The notes beneath the pieces are model-generated. The model ran no database searches, was not told where the DNA came from, and saw only the letters and a program-made list of their open reading frames with translations. Of a DNA stretch of 64,000 bases, positions 1 to 12,875 are shown piece after piece. Location: NCBI GenBank assembly GCA_019321725.1, contig CM033106.1:24726118-24790117 (forward strand), given 5' to 3'. A program made the position numbers and the translations under genes. Source of the DNA: Paulownia fortunei (Eukaryota; Streptophyta; Magnoliopsida; Lamiales; Paulowniaceae). Position 1 is the first letter of the stretch. Each line of letters begins with the position of its first letter.

Positions 1-826
1 TTTTGTCACTTTTAAATGTGTAAGAGCCATCATTATAATAAAATAATAGTTAATGTAACTTAATACATATCATTATTGATAAATTTCATATTATCACTTA
101 ATATTTTGTTACAAATACTTATTTCTTGTTGTAAAAAATGGTATGTGGATTCTTTTTAATTATCGAATATGTCAAACGAGATGCATTAAAGATTCAGAAG
201 CAAAAATGTATTCTATTCAAGAATGAATAATCTGACATAATATTTTGAAGAAAAGCAACAAAAAGACTTTTGATTGCTTATTCCAAGAAGCCTTATTTAA
301 GGTATTCAGGGCATGCCCTATTCTTAAAAATTTCACATAAAGTTTCAATCCACCTCATAAGTTTTTCTTATAGAATGACTAATAAAAGCAGTAATAACAA
401 GATTCATATCCGTGTGCATGGTATAAACAATATTTCGATTAAATTTGTATAAAGGTGTATAATATTATATTTGGGTGGACTAGTGTAAAAGTATTAAAAT
501 AGAAATAGTGCCAAACTTTTGCTAGGTTAATCGTGTATGATATATATAATATTTTGCTTACAAACCCACAATAAGGTATGAATATGTGGAGGTTTGTGAA
601 GCCTTTCTAAGGGGAAAAAGAAACAATATGAATAAGCCAAATAAACTATACTTTATTATATAATCATATTATAAAAAATGTAAAAACAAAAAGATACAAT
701 ACACATTTCATAATTGGCACTTATTTTAGTAACAAATACTTATTGCACACTATCATGTCGTCTTCATAATTTTTTTAGCCAGATAAAATCCACCATCATT
801 ATTGTAAATCCAAGTCGCGGCCCTTA
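1..826. other. AT-rich intergenic DNA, no gene recognised
   Basis: No reading frame here resembles a known family and no repeat ends were recognised. The short open frames have no codon structure, splice context or homology I can name. The right edge meets the stop codon of the minus-strand X8 gene, so the last few hundred bases probably hold that gene's 3' untranslated region. Confidence 0.5.
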
Positions 827-1882
827 TCAATTGTTTAAATTGATCAATGGGAATCGGCAATTGCCTTCAGCTGCAAACAAAAATAGCACATGTATGAGTA
901 GATAAAAGAATTTTGCAATTGTAGACACATATACATACATAAATACATACACACACACAAACATAAAAGGTTATATTTAATATCTTTGATAACTTACAGG
1001 GATCTCTGTGAGCGTAGGTGCCATATCTGGACCAGCAAGTGTGGTGCCTAACAAAATAAAGGTTAAGCACATACGATGCCTGTTTTCTGCGATCATTTCC
1101 AAAGTAACAAGGACGGCCGGGTGCAATAGAGCTACAATCCAGGCCAAATTCTTTTTTATTGCAAGCTGTATTAATAAATGATTTTAGTGTTTTTTCTGAT
1201 ACATCATCCCGGGCCACACACCATGCGTTGGTTACGGCGCTGCTACTGCCAGTTGCCTGCATGATCATGAGTTCAAATATATGTCATTTATTCATATTTC
1301 AGAGGCACATACATTCAAGTTTATATATATTCAAATTTGATTAGTTTTAGATTTTTTAAATAAAATGAATAACTACTAACTTATAACTTATCTTGAAAAA
1401 GATATTCTATATTGTACAATTGAAGGTATAAAGTTAAAATTAGGAACTAAAGTGCAACTTGTAACTATGTTTTGATCAAGTTGTCCTAAAAAAAGGCATG
1501 CACCATGCACATGACTATTTTTCCGACAAGAAATCACCAGAAAGTAATCTGAACAACTAATGTGGAATGGAATTTAAATTTTATAGATGGTAAAGTAACG
1601 ATTGTAACTTTAGGGACGAAAGTGATAGTAAACTTAAACTTTAGGAATTATTAGTGTGATTCTCCTACAAATAATTATGAAGCTTTAGAATTAATATTAA
1701 TAAAAATAATAAAATATAAATGATTTAACTGGAGGTGATCGTGGTCTTGATGACGAAGCTGGAGGCTGACGTCTCAAAGCAGGAGGTGGGCGTCTCTTTG
1801 AAGCTGAGTTTCCCGCGTAGACACCCCCATGCAGGAATAAGAAGAGGAAGCACAAGACTAGATTCAATCTAGCTATAGCCAT
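827..1882 (-). CDS. X8 (CBM43) domain secreted protein, Ole e 10-like, 3 exons
   Basis: Predicted exons are 1882-1730, 1256-998 and 870-827, giving 151 residues. Introns are phase 0 then phase 1, with donors GTTAAA and GTAAGT and acceptors ATGCAG and TTGCAG. Residues 1-23 form a hydrophobic signal peptide. Residues 24-51 are a basic, proline-rich linker (RRPPP, RRQPP, SRPRSPP). The X8 domain runs from W63-C64 to the terminal NCRFP at 141-145 and keeps all six cysteines (WC, TAC, LDC, RPC, HTC, NCRF). X8 domains bind callose (beta-1,3-glucan). Short X8-only proteins are secreted to the cell wall or apoplast, like the pollen protein Ole e 10, while PDCB relatives sit at plasmodesmata. There is no hydrophobic C-terminal tail, so a GPI anchor is unlikely. 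The proline/arginine linker is unlike its neighbours. Family call is secure; biological role is inferred. The exon 1 donor (GTTAAA) is weak and could be checked with RNA reads. Confidence 0.87.
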
Positions 1883-1976
1883 TCTTTCTTTATTTTAGAC
1901 ACTGTTGATATGGCAATGGAACCAAGAGGTTGCTTTCCTCAATTTTTGAAGCTACTTCATCTCTTAGATCGAGTTA

Positions 1977-1984
<8 letters not shown>
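1977..1984 (-). promoter_or_regulatory. Candidate TATA box (TATAAATA) of the first X8 gene
   Basis: Read on the minus strand, TATAAATA lies about 95 bases upstream of the ATG at 1882, a normal place for a plant core promoter. It directly abuts a (TA)n array, so a chance match cannot be excluded. Confidence 0.4.

Positions 1985-2020
<36 letters not shown>
1980..2020. repeat. (TA)n microsatellite
   Basis: About 20 uninterrupted TA units lie just upstream of the first X8 gene and merge with its candidate TATA box. Length is likely to vary between individuals. Confidence 0.9.
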
Positions 2021-2023
<3 letters not shown>

Positions 2024-4358
2024 CCTTATTTCAAGAAAAGGGGTCGATGCATTTAGTGGGAATGTAAAGTTGTTCTATTTTTTCCTTACAGAAAACAAAA
2101 TTAATTGTGGAGTACCATGTTTGAGGTATGGAAATTGAATTCAAGAAGGACTACATAAAAGCTTTACAAGACAATTCTATCTCCAACTTGCTTTGCTAAA
2201 AATTTCTGAGGTGCTTTTGCTGAAAATCCTCCACAGTTGATTTTGTGTTGCTTTAAATAGTTGACTAAATTGAAAGTTAAAATATGAGTTAATTCTGAGG
2301 TGCTTTGTTCAAAAGCAGCCTTTTTTTTCTTGTCTTTTAAATTGTAGTGTGGAGATAAACTCAATCTTCTCACTCTTTATATCACAACTAATCTTTTGTA
2401 CATGGATCGTTTATTAATGAGTATAACTGTAGATGTTGTGTAATTGAATTGTAGAAGATTTCAATGTAACTTTCCTCGAGAGTATTGAAGCTATGCCCCC
2501 GTCTTTAAATAAAAACTCTAATTAGGCATGAATAAGAATTTTAGTTAAGAGTTAGAAAAATGAAAGTCCTATGCATCTTTACACTATTGCGTTCCAAAAA
2601 TGTGGTTGAGTCATCATTTTTTTAATTGTATGGTAGTTTTGACAAAAAAAAAATATTTTAAAAAATAAAATCTTATTTTGAAATATTCTAAAAAAAATAG
2701 AAGCCATAAAGTTGGATAGAGGGAGTATTATTTACGACTATCCTAAAATTATTCTCCTAAAATGAATGATAACTGTGTTGACCAGTTGTGCAATAATAAA
2801 TAATTTCATTAATTTATTACAAAAAATCAATAAATATCATTAAATAATGTGACAAAAATCTATTCACATTTTAGAAATTTATAATACCAGAATTATAAAA
2901 AATAATTAAATACCATACTTTAACAAAAAAAAGTTAAATAGATCTACTTTTTAAAATAAAAAAATAAAAACATCCACTTTGATGCAAAATGAGTATTAAT
3001 AAGCTTTTAGCAAATGGTGCCGCAATCAAATACAAGACACTTCCAAAACTAACAAAAATGTTGAGATCAATTCTATATTCCCCAAAGGAATACCATCAAT
3101 TTTTAATATATTGAAATGTAATTAATGCCAATTGATGTATAAAAGATGTTATTTTACTATTTTGCCCTATAGTTTTAATTTATTTACCTAAGTTAGGAAA
3201 AACCCGCGCACTCTTATGGATTATGACCCAATCCGTATTAGAGATCGGGTGTCAACCTAGTCAAACACTGATGTTATTATGACACATATACATAAATCAG
3301 GAATTGAAATTATGTCACTTGTCCAAAACTCTTATGCTCCGCACATGATTTACGCATATAAATAGAGTCCAATTACTACATTACTTGATTTACTTATATT
3401 CTACTTTTATATTTTTTTGAATTCTTATCTTTTTTCGAATTTCAATACCGATTTTATCACCCAGAAACCAGTCTGAATTTCTCATTCGTATAACTCAGCA
3501 GTAAAAGTAAAATTAGGATCAACTCAAAATAGCTGTCTTCGTGCAGGCTTGCTTTCAAGAACATTAAGACAGCAAGTATCTTGTTTTATTCAGTGCATTT
3601 TCCTAGAAGGATGATTTCGTGACTCTTACCATCATTGGAGAAAACCTCCATTTGAGAGTCAAATACCTAATTAAATGATAATTTACCACAAATAATCTAT
3701 CTTAAATATGATTATACAAAGATACGGTCAAACGTAAAATATACCTTTGTACTTTCACAAATCACCTTCCATTGCTTTTAGTTTGGGTTGTCCCAGTCAG
3801 AGACGGAGCTAGAGAATTCAACTACATATTATCTCAAAATTATAATAAAATTTATATATAAATTCACTAAATTTTAATTTGTCATCCTTATATGATAAAA
3901 TTGCTTTTAATATGTAAAAAGTATTTCTTTATCCATATTTTAAAGAAAAATTCAATTTCACCCCTCAAATCTAGAATTTTTCGCTGTAACTGTCAAAAGG
4001 CTATATTAAAAAAAATAAAAATTTAAATCCGATTTCAGAGGTCCAACTTTATATGGCAATACCCGTATTTGTTCAATACTTTGTATTTTCAGCAATATTA
4101 TACGGTTGATGTAGCAATTAATTCCAATCCCATTCTGTATTCTTCTATATTTAATATGTCAAACATAAAATTCATAGGCCAAAACTAATAAAATTGTGCA
4201 ATGAAAAAACACGCATTGCATCGAAATAATTGTATAGAGTTACATATCTCATCATACTCTTTAAACACCCATTTATTGTTGTTTCTTGTACCCCAAAAAG
4301 AAATATTGTTGTAGCAATCTAATCATCTCTGTTTCGTTCCCGTCACCCGCCACCGTAC
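2021..4358. other. Intergenic DNA with possible MITE-like scraps
   Basis: No gene is recognised. The stretch near 2575-2730 ends in a GGGAGTATTA motif resembling the ends of TACTCCCTC-type miniature inverted-repeat elements, but I could not find a matching partner end. Near 3795-3815 the motif ACGGAGCTAGA resembles a common plant dispersed repeat. Both are weak. The last bases before 4359 belong to the 3' flank of the second X8 gene. Confidence 0.3.
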
Positions 4359-5202
4359 TCATGGATAGTGGCATGTAGCAGAAGCTGCATCAATATAGAT
4401 ACAAATTAGCTTTGTAAAAGTGATAAATAAAAACAATTACCAAACCACCACGCCCAAGAGATCAGAAATTTTAGACTAGGGGATAGAAATTGAATTTTTT
4501 CTGAAGATCAATAGAAAAAGAGATAGTTTCAATTTTGGGGGAAGATTTTTTAAAAGTTAATAATTTTACATTTAAATTCATATTATTTTTAAAATTTTAT
4601 AGAAGTGAGGGATACTCCCTTGTCAGTCCTCACGGCTCAGCCCTACCCACACCATAATATCTATAAATAAAAAAACATGTAAAAGGCCAAAATGATTTAC
4701 ACACCAATCTTAAATAGAGAGGGAATAAGAAAATTACAAGGATCGTCTATTACTGTGGTGCCAATGTCGGAGTTGCACTCCCCAAGGACTCGATAGATTT
4801 GATTTAGAGCATAAGATCCATGATTTCTTAGTGTGTTGGGCTCAAAACAGGGACCTCCTGGGTTAATTGCCGTACAGTCCACATGAGGTTGCGAGCAAGC
4901 ATAATCTATAAATCCTTGCAACTTATCATCACTAGCGTTTGGTCTTGCCACACACCACTTCTTGGTCTAAAATAACATTAAAACAGCATTAAATGATTCG
5001 TTGTTAATGTAAAAAATCAATGACAACAAATAATAATTAAATGATTTTTTTTTTCAATAACAAATATCGTATAAATTAATGATATACAAAAAGAATGACT
5101 TACGTGTTTTTGTCCAGCCATTGTTGAGCTCCCATTGCAATTAGATATAACAAAGCCACAAAACAAACTGATAAGAAATAGAGAGAGACTGATATTCGTC
5201 AT
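4359..5202 (-). CDS. X8 (CBM43) domain secreted protein, Ole e 10/PDCB-like, 3 exons
   Basis: Predicted exons are 5202-5104, 4966-4738 and 4384-4359, giving 117 residues. Introns are phase 0 (donor GTAAGT, acceptor TTTTAG) and phase 1 (donor GTAATT, acceptor GATGCAG). Residues 1-20 are a signal peptide with a strongly hydrophobic core; a cut near VISNC is plausible. The X8 domain starts at W37-C38 and ends ATCHYP with the stop directly after, as is usual for X8-only proteins. All six cysteines are present (WC, YAC, VDC, GPC, GEC, ATC), with the family signature PGGPCFEPN and the helix segment HGSYALN. The expected role is secreted beta-1,3-glucan binding in the wall. It lies in the same orientation as the X8 gene at 827-1882, about 2.5 kb away, so the two are probably old tandem duplicates. 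It lacks the proline-rich linker of that gene. Confidence 0.9.
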
Positions 5203-5276
5203 GATGATTGCTTTTGTTAGAACACTTACAACGATCTAGGGTTTTGTATATTTTCTGTACAACGAGGGTTAAAATT

Positions 5277-5284
5277 TATTTATA
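5277..5284 (-). promoter_or_regulatory. Candidate TATA box (TATAAATA) of the second X8 gene
   Basis: The minus-strand TATAAATA is about 75-82 bases upstream of the ATG at 5202. This spacing matches the TATA-like motif of the X8 gene at 41.7 kb, which supports it as the core promoter. Confidence 0.5.
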
Positions 5285-8200
5285 ATAGAGTTAGGAATAC
5301 AATAAAGGTAAGTCAATCTATAAAATAAAGGAAAATATATACACAACTTATCATGAATATATTTAGCTAATGGTCCTAATTATGCTAATTATTCTAACAT
5401 TGGGAATTTTAATTATATTACATTAGTATTTAGCTAATTCTATGAACCTATTACCCCCATTTGAATATATTATATTGATTTTTTTAACTTTTAGAAGATC
5501 TCATACACTGTATTATAGTTTTACATTATTATCAATTAGATATAAACAACTATTTTATAACATAATTTTACTATTGTTAGATAATATAGCATATATTTTT
5601 ATATCATATTATATTGTTCAGATATGTGTATCAGTTATTCTTTGTAACTCAGAGGTTGAGCATGGTCAAGGTTTTGCACCATTAACTCAATTTTTTTTTC
5701 AGATTCTAATTAATCAATCTACTAAAAAGTTTTCTTGAAAAAATCTTATAGCATTAACACATATATATATGGAATGTTTATTTCTCTGTCACTAATTATA
5801 TGTTGTTGATATTATAGCTAATTCAATTCAAACGCAATCCCAACAACCCATTTTCCTTTGAGAAATACAACAAGATTTTCCAACCTCCATATCTCATTCC
5901 CCTATCTACAACTGTAATGTTTAGGGCTAATTCTAACTTCTTCTCTACAGTGCATCTCCATGGCCATCTCCATTAACTAAGCTTACATAAGATTCAAACA
6001 TGTCATTTATCTCCATATCAGGCATCAGAATGATCCCAAAACACAATTCCACGTTGCTAATAATGCAAATGGTAGGAGCAGAAACATATATGCAAATCGG
6101 TAAAAAAGAACGGGGTCCTCCTTCGCAACTGATTGAGAATTACTAAATGAGGAAATTGTTAACAGTTCCTGTTAGAAAAGGACCTATAATATAGAGAGAT
6201 GGATAGACAAAGGAACACATAGCTTTAGGCTTGATTTTCTATATTTTATCTTTTTAAAGATGAAATTAACCAATTACTCGAACATATAAAAAATGATTGA
6301 CAACAAGAATTAAGTACTTAAAAAAAACAAATCGAACTACTGTATGTCAGAAAAGGCCTTTAAGTGTATTCTTATGTTGTACTTGTAATACTCGATCTTA
6401 ATATTTTGTATAGAATTAAATTTATTAAGTGGGAGTTTAATAAAAAAAGTAAGAAATAGAGGTGGACTATATTATAGAAATAAGTTAATTAAAAGGACTA
6501 ATATTATATTTGAGAGTGTTGCATAATAAACTCAGCATATATATTGAGAAAAAAAGAAAAGTAAAGGAAATATACCCATTTAAACGAAAAGAATTGTTTG
6601 GCTAAAAAAAGTTAAAAAGGTATGATATAATTCCCCAACATATATATGTATATTATTAACTGTAACTTGTAAAGAAATTTTTATTGATGCAAATTTCATT
6701 TTAATACTAGGTCTTTTTGAGTATTACCAAGTACTATGGCAAGAAATATTATTAGCATTGCCTAAATTAAGACTTCATAAGGAATTAGAATTAAGGTATA
6801 ATGATAACCCTAATACTCTCTTTGCTAAACAAGAATTCTGAAACAAAAGAGAGGAGCTTTATGCTTTACATTAAAATCATTACTTCATTGTAAAATGAGT
6901 TAGTGGGTTTGAAATTATGAGGATTTAAAATTTAAGTATTAATTGAACTGAGTAAAATTTTAATTTGTAAACTAAATAATTATAACCATTTAATTTTTTT
7001 GTTTGCATTGGTTCTTATTTTGTTTGACCTTGATTATTTAAGTTATTTTCTTTTTATTTGATTTTATATTTTTTTTTATTTTTCATTTTTCATTTTCTGT
7101 TGTCACCTCTGCCTCATTCAAAATTTAATTGTTGCTCTGACATTAAATGGTAACAACATAATAAATTTATGAATAAAATAGAATTAATTAATTTCATAAG
7201 TTTAATATAAATTTGTATCATTTAAGAATTTTGAGAAAATAAAGATAAAGTTGAAACAGAAAATGAAGCTTTTGCTCATCGAATTCATATATTTTTAAAT
7301 ATCTTGAATAATTATAAACTACAAGAAATATATTGTTGAAATTGATATTGTTATATAAAATTGAAGCAAAGATGCATTTTTTGGTCCTATAACTTGGCCT
7401 GCTTTTATTTTGGTCATTTGGAATGTGGGTTGGCAAATTATATATATTATCTTTCATAATATGGCATATTTTCATTACATGCCTGGTATATAACACATGA
7501 ATTTTGGGTCTTTTAGAAAGAGATGAAAAATTACTCTATTGGTTGTTTAAGAAAAATGCTAATTTTTGTCTCCAAATTAGCTTTCATATATTTTTCCTTC
7601 AAGACATTGAAAATGAAGAAGAAAATGGAAGTGAAGATGAAATGTGTAATTACTCAAGAAATCTCCTAGTTGAGATCTAACTTGGATTGAGTTGCTTCAA
7701 TCAATTTTTTTGGCCTTTTCCTCTATTTTTTTAGAATACAATCAGTATGAATAACAAAAAAAATCTTATACATTTTATAAATTAATTATATTTTTAAGAT
7801 GATAATTGCATACATATCACTTAGGTATTTCTTATATGATAGGCAATAATATTGAATTTTGATAAAATAAATAATTTAATTAGTTTATGCTAAATAATTT
7901 AATAGTAAAAGAATTTTAAATCCTTATTGAGATTAAATAATTGAAAACATAATAAATATAAATATTGTAATATTTTACAAAGTTATTGACTGGTATTCAA
8001 CAATTAACTTGACCTTAAATTGTATAATGAAATTTTTAAAGAATTTGAATATAATCTAATAGAGATAAAATTGTTATACATATATTAACACCAAATTGAC
8101 AAATTAAATATACATATATAGCTCAATTTCTTCTTTATTTATATTTATTTTGAGGGAAAATAAGTAAAAAATAATTTGGAGGGATATTTACCATTTTATC

Positions 8201-9320
8201 TCCAAAAATAACTAATAGATAATTCCATCTAAGTGATTTTTCCTCCATTTTTGAAAAATCTCCAATTTTAGTTGACATGTTCTGAGTTTGCTAATATTTT
8301 AAAATTACAAAATATAAGTAAGAGTAAAAATAGCCCAAGTTATAGGGCTAAGAATAAATTTTTGATATAATTATAATATTTTGGGGATTGATATCTATAT
8401 GGATTGAGGAGATTTATTTTCAAAATACTTATTTAGGTATTGTTCATCATTTTGAAAGAATAGAGGATCTCTTTTATATACATATATATTTACTTAAAAA
8501 AATTAATAATCTACATGTTTAATAAAGGTTATCTTTTAAACTAAAGAAGAAGAAAAACTATTATAAAAGAGGTTAACTATTAATCTAAATCAACTTGTTA
8601 AAATGTTTACTTGCATATGTTTACTACTCATGTATCAGATTTTTGTTATACATTTAAAAATCAATGCTGTAGTGTAAAATTGTTAAAATTAGTTGACGAA
8701 TTAATTTAATTTATTTTCTTTCGAAAAGATTGTGTGAAAAATAAATTGTAATGCAACCAATTAAATTAATCAGTATTTGTGGAACATTTCATATCAATTT
8801 AAATATTTAGTTTTCTACAATAAATCACAACAAGCATAGAAATCCACTCTAGTTTTCACTTGTGTGTTTTAGTGAGAAAAAAAAAATATATTCTTTCTTT
8901 TTTGTAGTCTTTAACTTTTATATAATAAAGTGTTAAAACTGCTTTTTTAGTGATTTTTTAACTTCATTGAATAATTCATCACTCAAAAGAGATAACTAAA
9001 TTTATTTATTGAATTAATTAGAAATAATCTAACTTAAATATAAACTACGATTAATTTATTTCCTAGAACATAGATTATTAAAATAAATTTACTCATATTA
9101 AATTTAATAAAATCTTTAAGTAAATAAGTTATATATTGTTATCTATAATGAAAAGATTTTTAACACTGAATAGAATACAACTTTTGTAAAATTCAAATTT
9201 TTGATCATTATATAATGTAATATTTACTGGCATACACCCTTAGGATAAATACACAATTATAAAAGATTTTAAAAGAGTTAAAGAATATCGAATTAATATT
9301 AATAAGTATGCATATCAAGT
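5285..9320. other. AT-rich intergenic DNA, no gene recognised
   Basis: Four kilobases of very AT-rich sequence with short, low-complexity open frames and no recognisable domain, terminal repeat or RNA gene. I see nothing here beyond decayed intergenic DNA. Confidence 0.5.
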
Positions 9321-9937
9321 TAACTTGTCATGTCCCGATCTTACGAGCCTGTTGGATGTGATAATTGCCTCCAAAACCACTGAGTACAATATGACATCGA
9401 GTGGTGAACAACGTGCCCAAAAATGATATCCATTGTATGTACAAGATTCTTTAGCCAAACTTATAAGGTGTTCAAATATATAATTTTTAATCCATGTGGG
9501 ATGTGGTATTACAATCACGCCTCATTCAGAAAGCGACGTCCTCACTGTGGCGTGACATAGTCTATGACTTGGTTGCCAGTTGTTGAGGTTCTAGAGGTGG
9601 CTCCTACGAGTTCAAGAGGTGGCTATCGCACATATAACACTTTGTCCCATGGATTCAAAATATGGCTCCTTTACGCATAACACTTTGTCCCACATAATAC
9701 TTAGTTCACGATATTCTGACTGGTTATTGGCTCTGATATTATTGTCACCTCCCACACTTGTAAGTCCGTTGGATGCGAAAATTACCTCCTAACCCTCCAA
9801 GTGCAACCTAAAATTGAGCTATGAACAACTTGCCCCAAAAATATGTTCAATGGATGCACATGGATTCTTTAGTCAAAGCGCATAAGGTTTTCAATGTGTT
9901 AATTTTTAGTTCATATGGGATAGGGCATCACATAACT
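9321..9937 (-). mobile_element. Complete TRIM retrotransposon with perfect 5-bp TSD
   Basis: Two direct repeats, 9326-9513 and 9743-9932 (188 and 190 bp, roughly three-quarters identical by eye), each begin TG and end CA. They flank only 229 bp of internal sequence. The flanks 9321-9325 and 9933-9937 are both TAACT, a perfect target-site duplication. Read on the minus strand, the 5' LTR is followed at once by ATATCAGAGCCA, matching the initiator-methionine tRNA primer-binding site of copia-type elements. The internal part has no coding capacity, so the element depended on enzymes supplied by another retrotransposon. The structure defines a terminal-repeat retrotransposon in miniature. Divergence between the LTRs shows an old insertion even though the target duplication has survived. 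Confidence 0.9.
9743..9932 (-). repeat. 5' LTR of the TRIM element
   Basis: This is the right-hand direct repeat, which is the 5' LTR for the minus-strand element. Its inner end adjoins the tRNA-primer-binding motif at 9729-9742. Its partner is at 9326-9513. Confidence 0.85.
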
Positions 9938-12550
9938 ATAAAAAAGACAAGTGATTAATAGATAAGAAAAAAATAAAGTAAGAATTAATAAAATTTTCAC
10001 TATAAATTAGTCTAAATATAATTTATAAAATAATAATATTATATACGCAGTTCTTGCAATGCATTATATATGATAAAAATTGAGTAATTTACCATGCTAA
10101 GCATTGATGAATTTATTTTTTCAACTATTTATAACGATACTTAATTTTCTCAATCAATGTTATCTTCTTAGTTAATAAAAAAAAATTTAAATATGCATAT
10201 TTAGTTTTAAATAGCATTTCACACACTGAGTTGAATTTTCAACATTTTAATTAATGTATGATTTTGCCATAAACATTATAAATTGACATAACAATATAAT
10301 ATACAAAAAGAAACTCCATCGCCTTCTTTGGTTTGGAAGGCCAATCATCCTTCCTCCGGCCTTGTTAGGAGTAGCTGAGCTGGTTTTTGAGATTAAGGTT
10401 TGATGTAGTTAAATGCTCAATGACCGATAGCATATAAGTACCATGAGAGAAAAGTGATGTTACGAGCAGAAGTTGTAAAAATTTGCTTTCATTATATTAT
10501 TTGGTTTGTAGCTAAGCTAGTAACTGAGCTTTTAGTGAAGGAACTAGCGCCTTCAGCCTCTTCTAACTTTTCGTTTTCCAAAAGCAATTACACATTCCCT
10601 CAGGCTCTGATTACATTTTTGTTTCTAGCCATATTCATTGTAGCTAATATCCATGTAATTTTTCTTTTAATTGTTTTGCAATAACACCATTTAATCAATT
10701 CACTTGTAATTTTTCTTTCAAATTTGGATATTGTATTTTATTTGATTAAATTAAATACTATCATAATGATAACATAATTTGGATTTTTCTAATAATATGT
10801 CTCCATATTAATAAAATATAAAAATATTATGATTTTTTGAAAGTTATATTAAAATTCACTCACATGTTAAGGGTGTGATGTTTATGAAGCAATAATTTTT
10901 CTAGTTTTTTGTAGGTTTAAAACCATTTTTAGATTTTTCATCTTATTGATTAAGCATTATTAAAAAAGCCTCGAAAGAAAATCAATAAAAGTAAAATAAA
11001 TTGAATTTGTATAATCCTTTATTTAAGCCTCAATTTTAAAAATTGAATTTATAATCTCATATCATAATTTTTTAAATTTAAACATTATTACTTCTATCTT
11101 GGTGAATTTTGATTTTATAACTAACTATTATGTTTTGTCCATTTTTTTCACTAGCATTTTATTAAGGCGCAACATCCTTGCACTGTTCAAGTTTGAGCTT
11201 AGAAGGAACCGCTATAATAACCGCCACTTGCGTAAGGTGAAGATTGAGGGAGTAGAGAAAATATTTGCACCAGCCACAAGGCGAAACTTGAATGTCTTTA
11301 GGAAAAGCAAAAGCAAGTCTTTCTTACCGAGTAGTTCATTTTTATGCGAGTAACTCTCATTCTATGTCACGAAACTGTCTTATGACTTCTGCTTTGCCTT
11401 CGACTAGTGAACCCAACTAATCTGCTTTCCCTGAGGCTGACGCCTAAAGCTTTGGAAGCAGAGATAGTGTTGAGGTTGGACCTCTAGCCTTAGAACTGGA
11501 CCGAGCGCTTCGCTTGGTAACCCGAGTACGAAACCCAAGATTGCGTACCAACCACATTATGAATATTCATTATTACTCAATTTTTTATTTATATTACCAT
11601 ATGATAGAATTTGTAATAATCTATTGAATGTATTATATTAGGGTTTGAAAGTGTACATCAGTCATTATAAAAAAAATTAGATGAAAAATTTGATAGAGCT
11701 TATGATACACTAATATTATATATATGACAAAATTGAGGTATCAATTAGAGCATCATAAATATTATGTATCCTATTTACAACTTGAGTGTTAAATAATTTT
11801 TATTCTAATTTTTAATAAAATCTTAATTATTTTGATACTAAGAACATTAAAATATACTATATATGACTTTTTAGTATAATATAATGTTGATATATGTATT
11901 ACTTTATGAATTTTTTTAAAATAAAGATCAAGTTAATTTTTGATTGTGGACCGATATTATCGCAAAATATTATGATATAATTTTTAATTTTAATTATATA
12001 AGGCAAAATATGACCTTAAAATTAATTTACTCTTAAATTTATTATTTAACATTGTTCATACTTTTGAAATTCCAATCAATCAATCAAACAAATAAATTGT
12101 TCGATATCATTAATATAAATGATTGTCCATACTTTTAAAATTCCAACTAATCAATCAAACACATAAATGGATTGATATCTTTAAAAAAAAATATTTAATT
12201 AAATAAATATCAAATTATTTAGTTTCCATTAAAATTAACTATGTCAAAAAAATATTTTTTTCGAATTAAAATTTTCAAAAAAATCTCTAAAACTATTCAC
12301 ACTTATAATAATAATATAGTATAAAACAATAAATGTAGATTTGTGAGTTTCATTATGTTGATACTTGAAGTTAATTTTGATATCTATATATAATATTTAT
12401 CTATGGATCAATCGTTTTTCAAAAAAAAAATAAAAATAAAAATAAAAAATTACAACCTGTAGTGGCCTAATTAATTGTTCGGTTCAATGTCCTGTCCAAT
12501 TTTTAAAAACTTTGATTAAAGATGGATATGTATTAAGTATAACTCGTGAA
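9938..12550. other. Intergenic DNA with a GC-rich patch at about 11.16-11.56 kb
   Basis: Mostly AT-rich with no gene. Two stretches stand out by base composition: about 10,320-10,680 and about 11,160-11,560. The second has near-balanced base composition and motifs such as GAGCGCTTCGCTTGG that look unlike the surroundings and resemble organellar, possibly mitochondrial, spacer DNA. No complete organellar gene could be read in either stretch. Confidence 0.35.
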
Positions 12551-12555
12551 TTCAT

Positions 12556-12662
12556 TTACTCTTGAGATATTATCTCATAACATTGTCATCATTAGCTAAC
12601 TTTGAAGATTGAATAAATTTCAGCCAGTCATGGCAATAATGACACATTCAAATTATAATGGT
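12556..12662. repeat. Dispersed repeat, copy 1 (partner at 24.8 kb)
   Basis: This block matches 24,819-24,926 in the same orientation, sharing segments such as CTCATAACATTG and GAATAAATTTCA in the same order. It may be a piece of an unclassified element or of an old segmental duplication. Confidence 0.6.
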
Positions 12663-12875
12663 GCCTAAATACATTCTCTTTTAGTGGTAAATTTCACTTT
12701 GCCCCTGCCCCCATTATATTCATGTAATAATTTGCTCCCCAAGCTATACAAATATACACATTGCTTCCTTTCAACAAAGAAAAAAATAATATATTTTTAA
12801 AATTTATTTTTCTTTTCAAATTATTTTAAAAAATAGTAATGGTAAATATTAATTTTTTTAAATTACATATAAACT

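Noticed and set aside
867..1268. Single 133-codon open frame covering the X8 domain of the first gene
   Set aside because: It starts inside intron 1 and reads through the exon 2 donor into intron 2. The three-exon model gives a signal peptide and the canonical C-terminal CRFP, so this frame is only an exon 2 shadow.
5442..5738. 98-codon plus-strand frame rich in I, L and Y
   Set aside because: AT-rich composition alone yields such frames; there are no splice signals, domain or homologous sequence in the window.
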